A stretch of 48,725 nucleotides of DNA from an uncultured Microbacterium sp. (lineage in GTDB: Bacteria > Actinomycetota > Actinomycetes > Actinomycetales > Microbacteriaceae). Below are positions 34,027-42,250 of this stretch, one piece after another. The DNA is taken from assembly GCF_943912325.1 (NCBI RefSeq), contig NZ_CALTTX010000013.1, positions 1 to 48,725 of the forward strand, in the 5' to 3' direction. The first letter of the stretch is position 1; every line of letters starts with the position of its first letter. Both the position numbers and the translations under genes were made by a program. Below the pieces are notes generated by a model, which saw nothing but the letters and a program-made list of their open reading frames with translations, did not search any database and had not been told where the DNA came from.

Positions 34027-35304
34027 ATGACCCACCCGCAGCACCCGTCCGACCCGGCGATCGCGCCCGCCGCCATGCCCCGCGCACAGTTCGTGCGCTG
34101 GCGCACGGCCGTCTTCGCGATCTTCGCCCTCTCGGGCCTCAGCGTCGCGACGTGGGCGTCGCGCGTTCCCGCGATCAAGGCCGAGCTCGGCCTCGACACG
34201 CTCGGCGTCGGGCTCTTGCTGCTCTCGGCCGGCATCGCGTCGATCATCGGCCTCTCGCTCGCGCCCGTCGTCGCCGCACGCCTCGGCGCCAGAACGGGCA
34301 TGCGCATCGCCATGCTCGTCTTCGCCCTCGGCGTCGCGCTCGTCGGCATCGGCGCCGAGGCCGTCCAGAGTCCCGCCGTCGTGGCCGTGGGGCTGGCATT
34401 CTTCGGGCTCGGCAACGGCTCTGTCGACGTCATGATGAACGTCGAGGGAGCCGCGATCGAGCAGCGCCAGGGCGGCACGCTGCTGCCGATGTTCCACGCG
34501 TTCTTCAGCCTCGGCACGGTCATCGGCGCGAGCCTCGGCGCGCTCGCCGCGTCGCTCCAGATCGGGGTCCTCCCCCACGCCCTCGCGATCGCCGTCGTCA
34601 TCGTCGTCGCGTCGTTCGTGACGTCGGCGGCAGTGCCGCGAGTGGATGCCTCGGATCCCACCCGCTCGGCCGACGCGGGCGCGCCCCGCCGAAGCATCCG
34701 CGAACGCCTCGACATCGCTCTGTCTGCATGGCGCGAGCCGCGCACCTACGCGCTCGGGGTCATCATGCTCGGCATGTCGTTCGCCGAGGGCGGCGCCAAC
34801 GACTGGCTCGCGCTCGGCGTCACGCAGGGGCACGGTCACGGCGACGCGCTCGGCGCGATCGGGCTCGCGGTGTTCTCGGCGAGCATGACGATCGCGCGGC
34901 TCGCGGGCGGCCCCCTCATCGACCGCTTCGGCCGCCTCGCGACCCTGCGCGTGCTCGCCGTGACGGCGGTGATCGGGATGCTCATGTTCATCCTCGCGCC
35001 GAACGTTCCGCTCATCCTCATCGGCGCCTTCCTCTGGGGCGCGGGCGTCTCGATGGGCTTCCCGCTCGGCATGTCGGCCGCGGCCGACGACCCCGCCCGC
35101 GCCGCGGCGCGCGTGAGCGCCTGCGCGACGATCGGCTACGTCGCGTTCCTCGCGGGCCCGCCGCTGCTCGGGTTCCTCGCCGAACACCTCGGGCTGCTCA
35201 ACACGCTCTTCATCGTGGCGGGCCTCGTCGCGGCATCCGGACTCTTCTCGGGCGCAGCCCGTCCCATGAAGCCCGCACAGCCTGTGCCGGCCGCTCAGGG
35301 CTGA
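34027..35304 (+). CDS. MFS transporter (YbjJ-like)
   Basis: The 425-residue protein has 12 probable helices. FFGLGNGSVDVMMNVEGAAIEQRQGGTLLPMFHAFFSLGTVIGA, read as two adjoining blocks, is typical of the YbjJ/fucose-permease-like MFS branch, and GGPLIDRFGRLATLRVL is the second loop motif. Its substrate is not evident; pairing with a LacI regulator suggests a sugar-like or nucleoside-like inducer. ATG 34027 is set by the -10 spacing; the open frame upstream to 33862 runs back through the regulator gene and is not coding. Confidence 0.92.
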   Translation: MTHPQHPSDPAIAPAAMPRAQFVRWRTAVFAIFALSGLSVATWASRVPAIKAELGLDTLGVGLLLLSAGIASIIGLSLAPVVAARLGARTGMRIAMLVFALGVALVGIGAEAVQSPAVVAVGLAFFGLGNGSVDVMMNVEGAAIEQRQGGTLLPMFHAFFSLGTVIGASLGALAASLQIGVLPHALAIAVVIVVASFVTSAAVPRVDASDPTRSADAGAPRRSIRERLDIALSAWREPRTYALGVIMLGMSFAEGGANDWLALGVTQGHGHGDALGAIGLAVFSASMTIARLAGGPLIDRFGRLATLRVLAVTAVIGMLMFILAPNVPLILIGAFLWGAGVSMGFPLGMSAAADDPARAAARVSACATIGYVAFLAGPPLLGFLAEHLGLLNTLFIVAGLVAASGLFSGAARPMKPAQPVPAAQG

Positions 35305-35354
35305 GCAGTCCGGGCTGGGCGCGCACGCCTGAGCGCGCGAGCATCCCGCGCGAG

Positions 35355-35360
35355 TACCGT
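35355..35360 (+). promoter_or_regulatory. -10 element TACCGT of nucS
   Basis: TACCGT ends six bases before the GTG start of nucS at 35367. Confidence 0.45.
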
Positions 35361-35366
35361 AGAGCG

Positions 35367-36059
35367 GTGCGCCTCATCGTTGCCCGCTGCTCCGTGGACT
35401 ACACCGGGCGGCTGAACACCCACCTGCCGCTCGCCACGCGCCTGATCATGATCAAGGCCGACGGCACGGTCGCGTTCCACCGCGACATCCAGCACGCGCC
35501 GCTGAACTGGATGAGTCCGCCGTGCAGCATCGTGATCGAAGAGCCCGAAGCAGATGCGGCGAGCGTCGGCGTCACCGAGCAGTGGCGCGTCACCCACAAA
35601 AAGACCGGCGACGCGCTCGTCGTGCAGATCCACGAGGTGCTGCACGACTCGTCGCACGAGCTCGGCACCGACCCCGGCCTGCAGAAAGACGGCGTCGAGG
35701 CCGACCTACAGCGCCTGCTCGCGGAACAGGTCGAGGTCATCGGCGACGGACTACAACTCGTCCGTCGTGAGTTCCCCACGGCGATCGGGCCCGTAGACCT
35801 ACTGCTGCGCGATCCCGCGGGCGGCACGATCGCGATCGAGGTCAAGCGCCGCGGCGACATCGACGGCGTCGAGCAGCTCACGCGCTACCTCGAGCTGCTC
35901 AATCGCGACCCGCACCTCGCGCCCGTCACGGGGGTGTTCGCGGCGCAAGAGATCAAACCGCAAGCCAAGGTGCTCGCGACCGACCGCGGCATCCGCTGCG
36001 TCACCCTCGATTACGAGGGCATGAAGGGCATCGAGTCGGGTATCCCCCGGCTGTTCTGA
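35367..36059 (+). CDS. nucS: Mismatch-specific endonuclease NucS
   Basis: NucS (EndoMS) cuts both strands at mismatches and is the basis of non-canonical mismatch repair in Actinobacteria that lack MutS and MutL. The 230-residue protein is of standard size. It begins VRLIVARCSVDYTGRL, and the C-terminal RecB-like nuclease domain shows GPVDLLLRDP, the catalytic IAIEVKRRGDIDGVEQLTRYLE and an acidic-hydrophobic end. No separate sliding-clamp gene is near. GTG start with leaderless promoter. The open frame to the left is a shadow of the MFS gene. Confidence 0.95.
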   Translation: MRLIVARCSVDYTGRLNTHLPLATRLIMIKADGTVAFHRDIQHAPLNWMSPPCSIVIEEPEADAASVGVTEQWRVTHKKTGDALVVQIHEVLHDSSHELGTDPGLQKDGVEADLQRLLAEQVEVIGDGLQLVRREFPTAIGPVDLLLRDPAGGTIAIEVKRRGDIDGVEQLTRYLELLNRDPHLAPVTGVFAAQEIKPQAKVLATDRGIRCVTLDYEGMKGIESGIPRLF

Positions 36060-36089
36060 TCGTTATCGCGCGCGTAGAAGGAGCACGTC

Positions 36090-36635
36090 ATGGCATTTGT
36101 GATCGTCCCCGGTATCGGCGGCTCGGGAGAAGCCCACTGGCAGTCGCTGTGGGAGCAGTCGTGGGGCGACGAGGCGATCCGTATCGAGCCGCCGTCGTGG
36201 AACGAGCCCGTGCTCGATGACTGGGTCGCCGCGATCGAGCGGGCGGTCTCTGTCGTCGAAGCGCGCGGCGACGAGGTCGTGCTCATCGCGCACAGCCTCG
36301 GCTGCTGGGCCGTATCGACGTGGTTACAGGGCGCGGCCGAAGCCCGCGCGCACGGAGCCCTGCTCGTTGCACCACCCGACCCCGAGGGTGCGTCGTTCCC
36401 CGCCGCATCAGCGCCCACGTTCCTGAAGGCCACGGCGAGCCCGCTCCCCTGCCCGAGCATCGTCATCGCGAGCACGAACGATCCATACGGTGACGTGCAC
36501 CACGCCGAGCAGTTCGCCCGCGCGCGGGGCAGCGACCTCGAGGTCGTGGGTGAGTTCGGCCACCTCAATGCGGCGAGCGGCCTCGGCGACTGGCCCGCGG
36601 GGCGCGAGATCCTGGCACGCCTGACGACCCCCTGA
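36090..36635 (+). CDS. RBBP9/YdeN family alpha/beta hydrolase
   Basis: The 181-residue protein is a small serine hydrolase: the oxyanion region VPGIGGSGEAHWQSLWE, the nucleophile in LIAHSLGCW, the acid in ASTNDPYGD and the catalytic His in GEFGHLNAASGLGDWP all match the RBBP9/YdeN family (DUF452-like). Natural substrates in bacteria are not known. ATG with AAGGAG seven bases upstream. It follows nucS by 30 bases and may be co-transcribed. Confidence 0.9.
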   Translation: MAFVIVPGIGGSGEAHWQSLWEQSWGDEAIRIEPPSWNEPVLDDWVAAIERAVSVVEARGDEVVLIAHSLGCWAVSTWLQGAAEARAHGALLVAPPDPEGASFPAASAPTFLKATASPLPCPSIVIASTNDPYGDVHHAEQFARARGSDLEVVGEFGHLNAASGLGDWPAGREILARLTTP

Positions 36636-36670
36636 GACCGCGAGCACGTCTGACCTTCGGCCCGCGCGCC

Positions 36671-36676
36671 TAGGCT
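36671..36676 (+). promoter_or_regulatory. -10 element TAGGCT of the HAD gene
   Basis: TAGGCT ends six bases before the ATG at 36683. Confidence 0.5.
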
Positions 36677-36682
36677 TGAGGC

Positions 36683-37372
36683 ATGCCCCTGAAATCCCCC
36701 TATTCGGTCGTGCTGTGGGACGTCGACGGCACGATCGTCGATGCATCCGTCGGCATCCTCCGGCGATTGACGAAAGTGTTGACGGATGCCGGGCGCCCAG
36801 CCCCCACGCGCGAAGAACTCGTTCACTGGATCGGGCCGCCGATGTTCGAGTCGTTCCAGCAGCAGGGGCACATGCCCGTCGACGAGGCGCGCAAAGCAGT
36901 GCTCGCGTACCGGGCCCTCGGTAAGGCCGACGGCTACACGACGAACGTCGCGACCTACCCCGAGATCCCCGAGCTGATCCGCGACCTGCACGCCGCCGGC
37001 GTTCCCCAGGGCGTCGCGAGCTCGAAGCCCGAGATCCAGGTTCGCGCCCTTATGGAGCACTTCGGCCTGATCGACGCGTTCGCGGCGATCACCGGCTCGA
37101 CCCCCGACGAAGAGACCCTGGCGCACAAGAGCGACATCGTCGCCGAAGAGCTGCGCCGCCTCGAGGCCGCGGGCGTCGATGTCTCGCGGCCCGTGCTCGT
37201 CGGCGATCGCCACCACGATGTCGAGGGCGGCAACGCCAACGGCGTGCCCGTCATCTTCGTGCGCTGGGGATTCAGCGAGCCCGAAGAAGCCGACGGAGCC
37301 GTTGCGGCAGCCGACGACCCGGCGGCTCTGCGTGCCCTGTTGCTCGGCCCCGAGGCATCCACTCGCCCGTAA
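36683..37372 (+). CDS. HAD family hydrolase (phosphoglycolate phosphatase-like)
   Basis: The 229-residue protein has motif I LWDVDGTIVD (nucleophile and acid Asp), motif II GVASSKPE, a Lys in LAHKSDIV and motif IV VGDRHHDVEGGNANGVPVIF. This is the Gph/beta-phosphoglucomutase-like branch with an alpha-helical cap. It probably dephosphorylates a small phosphate ester such as 2-phosphoglycolate or a nucleotide. The transcript is probably leaderless and ends at the hairpin 30 bases after the stop. Confidence 0.9.
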   Translation: MPLKSPYSVVLWDVDGTIVDASVGILRRLTKVLTDAGRPAPTREELVHWIGPPMFESFQQQGHMPVDEARKAVLAYRALGKADGYTTNVATYPEIPELIRDLHAAGVPQGVASSKPEIQVRALMEHFGLIDAFAAITGSTPDEETLAHKSDIVAEELRRLEAAGVDVSRPVLVGDRHHDVEGGNANGVPVIFVRWGFSEPEEADGAVAAADDPAALRALLLGPEASTRP

Positions 37373-37401
37373 TTCCGGCGACGGAGCCGTTAACCATACG
37401 A

Positions 37402-37436
37402 CGCCCGGGACGGGCAGAAGGCCATCGTCCCGGGCG
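37402..37436 (+). terminator. Terminator hairpin after the HAD gene
   Basis: An 11-bp perfect stem, CGCCCGGGACG paired with CGTCCCGGGCG, with a 13-base loop; no U tract. Confidence 0.65.
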
Positions 37437-37532
37437 CCGACGGATCCCCCCGGATGGTCACTGAAGAGTGACCCGTACACTGTAACCGGTATATCACTTC
37501 CAGCGCTACTCACTCGGTAACACGAATCGCTC

Positions 37533-38174
37533 ATGCCACTCACCCCACCCCCCGCGCCGCTGCACGGTAGAGAACAGCCCATCGCGGTTGAGGTCTATCA
37601 ATACCTCGGCCGCGCGCTGCTCGACGGAGAGCTGCAGCCCGGCGAACGACTGCGCGACGTCGCCATCGCCGAGACGCTCGGCGTCTCACGCACTCCCGTG
37701 CGCGAAGCACTCCTCTGGCTCTCGCAACAGGGCCTGATCGAGATCTCAGCCAACCGCTACACGCGCGTTGCGGTGCGCGCACCCGAGCGCAGCGCCGCGG
37801 CCGTCGAGTACATGGCGTACGCCTGCGGGTTCGGCCTGCACATGGCGCTGCGGCGCGACGACCCCGCCGTGCGCGCGCAACTGCTCGACGGCATCGACGA
37901 GCTCATGCTCGGCATCGACGGCGGACCCGAGCAGGTGCGCGCCGTGGTGTCGAACTTCTTCCGCCGGGCGGCGATGGTGTCGGGGAACGTCTCGTATGGC
38001 CGCATCATGCAGTCTCTGGAGTTGCCGATCCAGCTGCTCATGCAGGGTTTCGTGCCCTTTCGCGATGACCCGGCGGGGCGGGTCGAGAGCTACCGCGCGC
38101 TCCGCGATGCGATCTCGGCGGGCGATGGCGCCGAGGCCGAGCGCATCGTCCGCGCGCAGCATGGCATCCACTAA
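37533..38174 (+). CDS. GntR family regulator (FadR/FCD type)
   Basis: The 213-residue protein has an N-terminal winged helix: LLDGELQPGERLRDVAIAETLGVSRTPVREALLWLSQQGLIEI, with the R-T-P-V-R-E-A recognition helix typical of the FadR subfamily. An all-helical FCD-like ligand domain follows, ending ISAGDGAEAERIVRAQHG. Its target is unknown; no metabolic gene partner lies next to it because the tRNA-linked island begins directly downstream. Confidence 0.9.
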   Translation: MPLTPPPAPLHGREQPIAVEVYQYLGRALLDGELQPGERLRDVAIAETLGVSRTPVREALLWLSQQGLIEISANRYTRVAVRAPERSAAAVEYMAYACGFGLHMALRRDDPAVRAQLLDGIDELMLGIDGGPEQVRAVVSNFFRRAAMVSGNVSYGRIMQSLELPIQLLMQGFVPFRDDPAGRVESYRALRDAISAGDGAEAERIVRAQHGIH

Positions 38175-38194
38175 CCCGGCGCGCACACGAAAAA

Positions 38195-38229
38195 TCCCGG
38201 ACCCGGAACGTTGAGTTCCGAGCCCGGGA
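38195..38229 (-). terminator. Intrinsic terminator, probably the original one of the tRNA-Leu gene
   Basis: A 15-position stem (13 exact pairs, the rest wobble or mismatch) with a GTTGA loop is followed on the minus strand by five T residues (38190-38194). It lies six bases beyond the tRNA-end copy at 38235, exactly where the terminator of the leftward tRNA-Leu gene would have been before the island entered. It also faces the GntR gene from the other side. Confidence 0.75.
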
Positions 38230-38234
38230 CCGGG

Positions 38235-38256
38235 GTGCGCGAGGGGGGACTTGAAC
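38235..38256. repeat. Left attachment-site copy (22 bp of the tRNA-Leu 3' end)
   Basis: Identical over 22 bases to 42976-42997, which is the 3' end of the tRNA-Leu gene including the acceptor and part of the T arm. The bases on both sides differ between the copies. It marks the far end of the island. Confidence 0.9.
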
Positions 38257-38374
38257 TGCACGGCACCCTACAACGCCCCATGAGGCGGAGGGGCATCAAA
38301 CCGCATGATTTCAATGATCCAGGGAAGCCCCGTTGTGGAAAACTACCTGCGAATACATCAAACTACATAGCCGG

Positions 38375-38396
38375 TGCCCCATCGTTTGCCCCATCG
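38375..38396. repeat. Two direct copies of TGCCCCATCG, 12 bases apart
   Basis: Copies at 38375-38384 and 38387-38396, about 120 bases inside the left end of the island and before the nuclease-like gene. The position and spacing fit arm-type integrase or excisionase binding sites. The 147 bases between the left repeat and 38404 hold no gene. Confidence 0.45.
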
Positions 38397-38403
38397 CATC
38401 CTG

Positions 38404-39087
38404 TTACAGCCGCGTGAGCTCTTCATCGAAGAAGCGCAAACTGAGATCAGCCCTGCTTTCCATTAAGCGCGTGTACTCGTTCTCAAGCGCCGCTGCACCA
38501 ACCAGCAGACGATCAGCTTCAGGAACTTGCTTCAAGGCCGTCAGGTTCACCCGATACTGCTCGGGATGCTGGGCAAACTCAAACGCCATCCTCGAAATTC
38601 CAGCCGGGCACAAGAATGCTGGCGTGTTCCGGCCCTTTGGGCCTACAGACGGCACTGATTCGTCATAGAGATCCACTTCGAGCTCAATCCCAAAAAGCCG
38701 TTTCACTGTCAGTGGAGTGAGCTGAATAAAGTAAGGAATACGTGTCACACGATAACCATGCGATTCGTAGAACCGAGTGTTGACAGCGTCTTTGAGGATC
38801 TGCTCGGGAGATGTGTAGTGCGGTAAACCGTCAAACTCAACTATCTGCTTGAGTGATTCACTACAATAGTCCGGCCTCGTTCGAGCGGTCTTTCCGTCAA
38901 GGCGTTTTAGGCCGCACGATGTGTCATGGATCCAATCGTCTACCTCCGGGAAAATGACTGCCAAGTATTCAGGGAGGCCGGTCCTCGGTAGACCTGTATC
39001 TGGGTCTTTGCCTGCCTTTGTCGCGAGTTCAGTTGTTTCTCGAAGGTAGCCCCAAACCTTAGAATTAACCGCCGTCATGTCGTTCAT
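38404..39087 (-). CDS. Putative PD-(D/E)XK-type (DUF559/Vsr-like) endonuclease
   Basis: The 227-residue protein is not matched to a named family. Its middle has RPDYCSESLKQIVEFDG followed by LPHY, a spaced Asp and Arg (ILKDAVNTRFYESHGYRVTRI) and IPYFIQLT. This order (PD, E-x-D-G-x-x-H, D-x-x-R, G-Y-x-V-x-R) is that of DUF559/Vsr-like nuclease cores. The start ATG 39087 has GAGG eight bases before it and follows the coiled-coil ORF by ten bases; the frame upstream to 39240 overlaps that ORF. GC content is near 50 percent, clearly foreign. A defence or DNA-processing role is inferred from context. Confidence 0.6.
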   Translation of the reverse strand: MNDMTAVNSKVWGYLRETTELATKAGKDPDTGLPRTGLPEYLAVIFPEVDDWIHDTSCGLKRLDGKTARTRPDYCSESLKQIVEFDGLPHYTSPEQILKDAVNTRFYESHGYRVTRIPYFIQLTPLTVKRLFGIELEVDLYDESVPSVGPKGRNTPAFLCPAGISRMAFEFAQHPEQYRVNLTALKQVPEADRLLVGAAALENEYTRLMESRADLSLRFFDEELTRL

Positions 39088-39097
39088 CTCATCAACC

Positions 39098-39445
39098 TCA
39101 ATCCCGGACAGCCCAACGGATTGTAAAGACGTGTTCACGGTGCTCAGTCCCACGAATCGCGTCTTCGAGCATCCCAATATACTCGTCGGCCTTACCTCGC
39201 AAACGCTCTCGTTCTTCCCGATAGTCGGAGTAGAGATCATCGGCTCTGCGGGAGAGCTTTTGAGCTTCCTTTCGGAGCTTCAGTCTCTCGGTGATATCGT
39301 CTGTGCGGCGTTCTCGAGCGTTGATTTCTTCCTTGCTCTTTTCAAGCTTTCTCGCTTCGGCGTCGTACTTCGCTTTGTGATCTTTGAGCCTCGACTCCAC
39401 AAGGTCACCCTGTTCAATGCTGAACTGCGCCGTGCGCTGCTGCAC
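39098..39445 (-). CDS. Coiled-coil ORF, possible 3' remnant of a SNF2-type helicase gene
   Basis: The 115 residues are almost entirely charged coiled coil (KLEKSKEEINARERR, then LRKEAQKLSRRADDLYSDYREERERLRGKADEYIGMLEDAI) and end with EHVFTIRWAV. From memory, large SNF2/DEAD-box helicases of the defence type end with this arrangement, a long coiled coil and a final L-F-T-I-R-W strand. A stop codon lies two codons upstream of the GTG, there is no ribosome-binding site, and a neighbouring gene ends 40 bases before, so it looks like a truncated 3' end. It could also be a small intact gene. The nuclease-like gene follows directly. Confidence 0.45.
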   Translation of the reverse strand: MQQRTAQFSIEQGDLVESRLKDHKAKYDAEARKLEKSKEEINARERRTDDITERLKLRKEAQKLSRRADDLYSDYREERERLRGKADEYIGMLEDAIRGTEHREHVFTIRWAVRD

Positions 39446-39485
39446 TAGTTAGCACATGAAAGCGGGCCGGATCACGAGAAGCGGC

Positions 39486-40223
39486 CTATCCGATGGCCAC
39501 GCCAAAGAGTGCCCCAATGGCGTATGTGGCGATCATGGTCGCTGAGCCCATGACCACGTTCCGGAGAATTGCGCGACCGCGCGGCGCGCCACCGAGCGCA
39601 GCGCTGATCCAACCGGTGAGGAAGAGGCCGATCACAACTGCGATGGCTGCGATCCAAACTCGGTGTCCGCCGACGGGGAGCAAGATCATGATGAGTGGGA
39701 TCAGCGCTCCAACGGCGAACGCAATGAACGATGACACGGCGGCTGCCCACGGGCTTGTGAACTCTTCATGGTCGATTCCGAGTTCGACCTCTGCGTGAGC
39801 GGCGAGAGCGTCCGTCTCGGTAAGCTGCACCGCGACCTGATGTGCGAGGTCATCTGAGAGGCCCCGCTGTCGATAGAGCTCGGTGAGTTCTTCAAGCTCC
39901 TCCTCGGGCATGGTTTCGAGCTCCCATCGTTCTTTTGCGATGAGCGCTTTCTCTGTGTCGCGTTGGGTGCTCACCGAAACATACTCTCCGCCAGCCATTG
40001 AGAACGCCCCGGCAACTACGGCGGCGATACCGGCCGTCGCGATTGCCAGTACGTTGTTTGGTGTAGCGGCAGCGACACCGACGACGACACCCGCGGTAGA
40101 GACGATGCCGTCGTTTGCGCCGAGCACCCCTGCACGTAGCCAGTTCAAACGTTGGCCCACGTTCTGCAGGTGGGCTTCGCCGGGATGCGGCGTGGTGCTC
40201 GAGTCGGATGCCATATTGTTCAT
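39486..40223 (-). CDS. VIT1/CCC1 family metal transporter
   Basis: The 245-residue protein has LRAGVLGANDGIVSTAGVVVGVAAA in its first helix, then GAFSMAGGEYVSVSTQRDTEKALI, an acidic helical Glu-rich segment that binds metal in this family, and three further helices. VIT1/CCC1 proteins move Fe2+ or Mn2+ out of the cytoplasm. The ATG overlaps the stop of the P-type ATPase gene (ATGA); ATG three codons further in has an AGGA at good distance and is the alternative start. Linked to a metal ATPase, it supports a metal-resistance role for the island. Confidence 0.92.
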   Translation of the reverse strand: MNNMASDSSTTPHPGEAHLQNVGQRLNWLRAGVLGANDGIVSTAGVVVGVAAATPNNVLAIATAGIAAVVAGAFSMAGGEYVSVSTQRDTEKALIAKERWELETMPEEELEELTELYRQRGLSDDLAHQVAVQLTETDALAAHAEVELGIDHEEFTSPWAAAVSSFIAFAVGALIPLIMILLPVGGHRVWIAAIAVVIGLFLTGWISAALGGAPRGRAILRNVVMGSATMIATYAIGALFGVAIG

Positions 40224-42178
40224 TTCCTGTCTTGGGTCGTGCTGAAGTGAAGTTGTTCCGTCGATGCGACTGGTGATGATCGTGTGATTCGCTCAGATCG
40301 TGGGCCGACTGCACGGAGTGCGCCGAGGATGGCCACCAGGTCAACGACTTCTTGCAGCCACGCGCCGAGGAGTGCTGGGAGGAACCCGAAGGCGGCGATG
40401 AGCATGAGGCCGACGCTGATGATGATGCCGAGCCAGATGCTTTGCAGTGCGATCCGCACGGTGTCCTTGCCGATGCTCACCGCGCGCGGCAGGGCCGAGA
40501 GCGTGTCGTAGCGGTTCACGATGTCCGCAGACTCCGATGCTGCGGTTGCACCGCGCGCCCCCATTGCGAAGCCAATATCCGCAGCAGCGAGCACCGGGGC
40601 ATCGTTGAGGCCGTCACCGACCATGATGAGCGGGCGGGGCTGCACGCTACTGACAATGCGAACTTTGTCGCCGGGGCGGCACTCCGCGTGCACCTCGCTG
40701 ATTCCAAGGCGCCGCGCGATGGGTTCGGCGGTGGCTGCAACGTCTCCGGTGACCATGAGCGTACGCTCGATACCGAGTGCGCTCAGCTGACGGAGAGCCT
40801 GGGCTGCTTCTTCGCGCACTTGGTCGCGCATGACGATGGCTCCGGCGAAACGGCCATCGACTGAGACGTAGATTGCGAGTTCCCCTGGAGCAAGGTCTGC
40901 TAGCACGAGGTCCGGCGCGGAGTGGCGCACCCAGGAGGGCTTGCCGACACGAACCGTCACTGCCTCAGGTGCGTCAGGAGTGCGGAACACAGCCGCGACT
41001 CCGTTTGTCGCGATCTCCTCGGCATGTTCGGCTTCGACGAGCGACAAGCCGTGCTGTTTCGCGGCCTGCACGACGGAGTCCGCAAGCACGTGAGAGGAGT
41101 ACACCTCCGCTGAGGCTGCGAAACGCAGCAGCTCGTCTTCGCTGGCGCGGTCGGCGGGCAGAAGGCGTTCGAGCACTGGCTTGCCGGTAGTGATGGTGCC
41201 GGTCTTATCGAATGCCGCCGAGCGGGCTCGTGAAAGCTGTTCGAGGGTGCCGCCGCCCTTGACGATCAGCCCGAACCTCGCGGCACGGCTCATGCCACCG
41301 AGAAACGCGACCGGCGCGGCGATCAGCAGCGGGCATGGGGTCGCCACCACCAGCACCTCGGCAAACCGGACAGCCTCTCCACTGACCGCCCACGCGATCC
41401 CGGCGATCACGAGCGCGAGCACTGTGAACGGCACCGCGTACCGATCTGCGAGCCGCACGACTTTGGCTTTGCTCCCCGCGGCTTGTTCGACGAGCCGAAC
41501 AATCTGCTGATACTCGCTCTCGGCGGCCGGAGCCGCAGCCCGCATGGTGACTGCGGCTTGTCCATTCACCGCACCGCTCGACACTTTCTCTCCCGCGTCA
41601 CGCTCAACGGGCAGACTTTCACCGGTCAATGACGACTCATCGAACACGGCGTGCTCGGAGACGAGGATCGAGTCCACAGGCACGAGTGCACCCGGCCGCA
41701 CCAACAACAGATCACCCACCTCGACTTCTTCGACCGGTATGTCCTCGGTCGTGACCTCGGCAGTATGCCCGTGCATGTCCGCGCCGGGTGCGCTTGGGGC
41801 GAGGATGCGCGTGGCCTGCTGGGGTGCCTTACGCAGCAGCGCGGTCAGTTCCCGCTTCGAACGGTTCTCAGCGTAATCTTCGAGGGCCGCCCCGCCGGTG
41901 AGCATCAGCACCACCACGAGCGCCGCCCACGGCTCCCCAACGAGCACTGCAGCGGTGATTGCCGTCACCGCAAGAATGTCGAGCCCGGCGTGCCCTCGGA
42001 TGAGCTGCCGGATCATCCCGACCGCCTCCCACCCGGCAATCACGAGCGCATACGCACCCACAATCCAGCTGGCCAACTCAATGGCCGGAGTCGCTAAAAG
42101 AACCAACCCGATCATAGCCACCAACAGTGTTGCGATCACGGGTGGATATGCCCTGACCAGAGATGAAAAACGGCTCAT
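40220..42178 (-). CDS. Heavy-metal translocating P-type ATPase
   Basis: The 652-residue protein is a P1B-type ATPase: VVATPCPLLIAAPVAF (metal site TPC, about residue 281), the phosphorylated Asp in FDKTGTITTGKP (about 320) and VGDGLNDAPVLAAADIGFAMG (about 520). The usual SEHPLA motif is SSHVLADS here (about 358). No N-terminal metal-binding domain is present. The cargo could be Zn, Cd, Co or another divalent ion; the TPC site alone does not decide. ATG with GGGAGG eight bases upstream. It is translationally coupled to the VIT1-type gene. Confidence 0.93.
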   Translation of the reverse strand: MSRFSSLVRAYPPVIATLLVAMIGLVLLATPAIELASWIVGAYALVIAGWEAVGMIRQLIRGHAGLDILAVTAITAAVLVGEPWAALVVVLMLTGGAALEDYAENRSKRELTALLRKAPQQATRILAPSAPGADMHGHTAEVTTEDIPVEEVEVGDLLLVRPGALVPVDSILVSEHAVFDESSLTGESLPVERDAGEKVSSGAVNGQAAVTMRAAAPAAESEYQQIVRLVEQAAGSKAKVVRLADRYAVPFTVLALVIAGIAWAVSGEAVRFAEVLVVATPCPLLIAAPVAFLGGMSRAARFGLIVKGGGTLEQLSRARSAAFDKTGTITTGKPVLERLLPADRASEDELLRFAASAEVYSSHVLADSVVQAAKQHGLSLVEAEHAEEIATNGVAAVFRTPDAPEAVTVRVGKPSWVRHSAPDLVLADLAPGELAIYVSVDGRFAGAIVMRDQVREEAAQALRQLSALGIERTLMVTGDVAATAEPIARRLGISEVHAECRPGDKVRIVSSVQPRPLIMVGDGLNDAPVLAAADIGFAMGARGATAASESADIVNRYDTLSALPRAVSIGKDTVRIALQSIWLGIIISVGLMLIAAFGFLPALLGAWLQEVVDLVAILGALRAVGPRSERITRSSPVASTEQLHFSTTQDRK

Positions 42179-42250
42179 GCTTCAATCCTCCCAGTCGGGC
42201 ACGCTTCTCGCATTGCAGGCCAGCCTCGCCTGAGTATCCGCGTAGCGCGT

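Noticed and set aside
38235..38256. A second tRNA gene at the left end of the island
   Set aside because: Only 22 bases of the tRNA 3' end are present; there is no anticodon arm or D arm, so it is an attachment-site copy.
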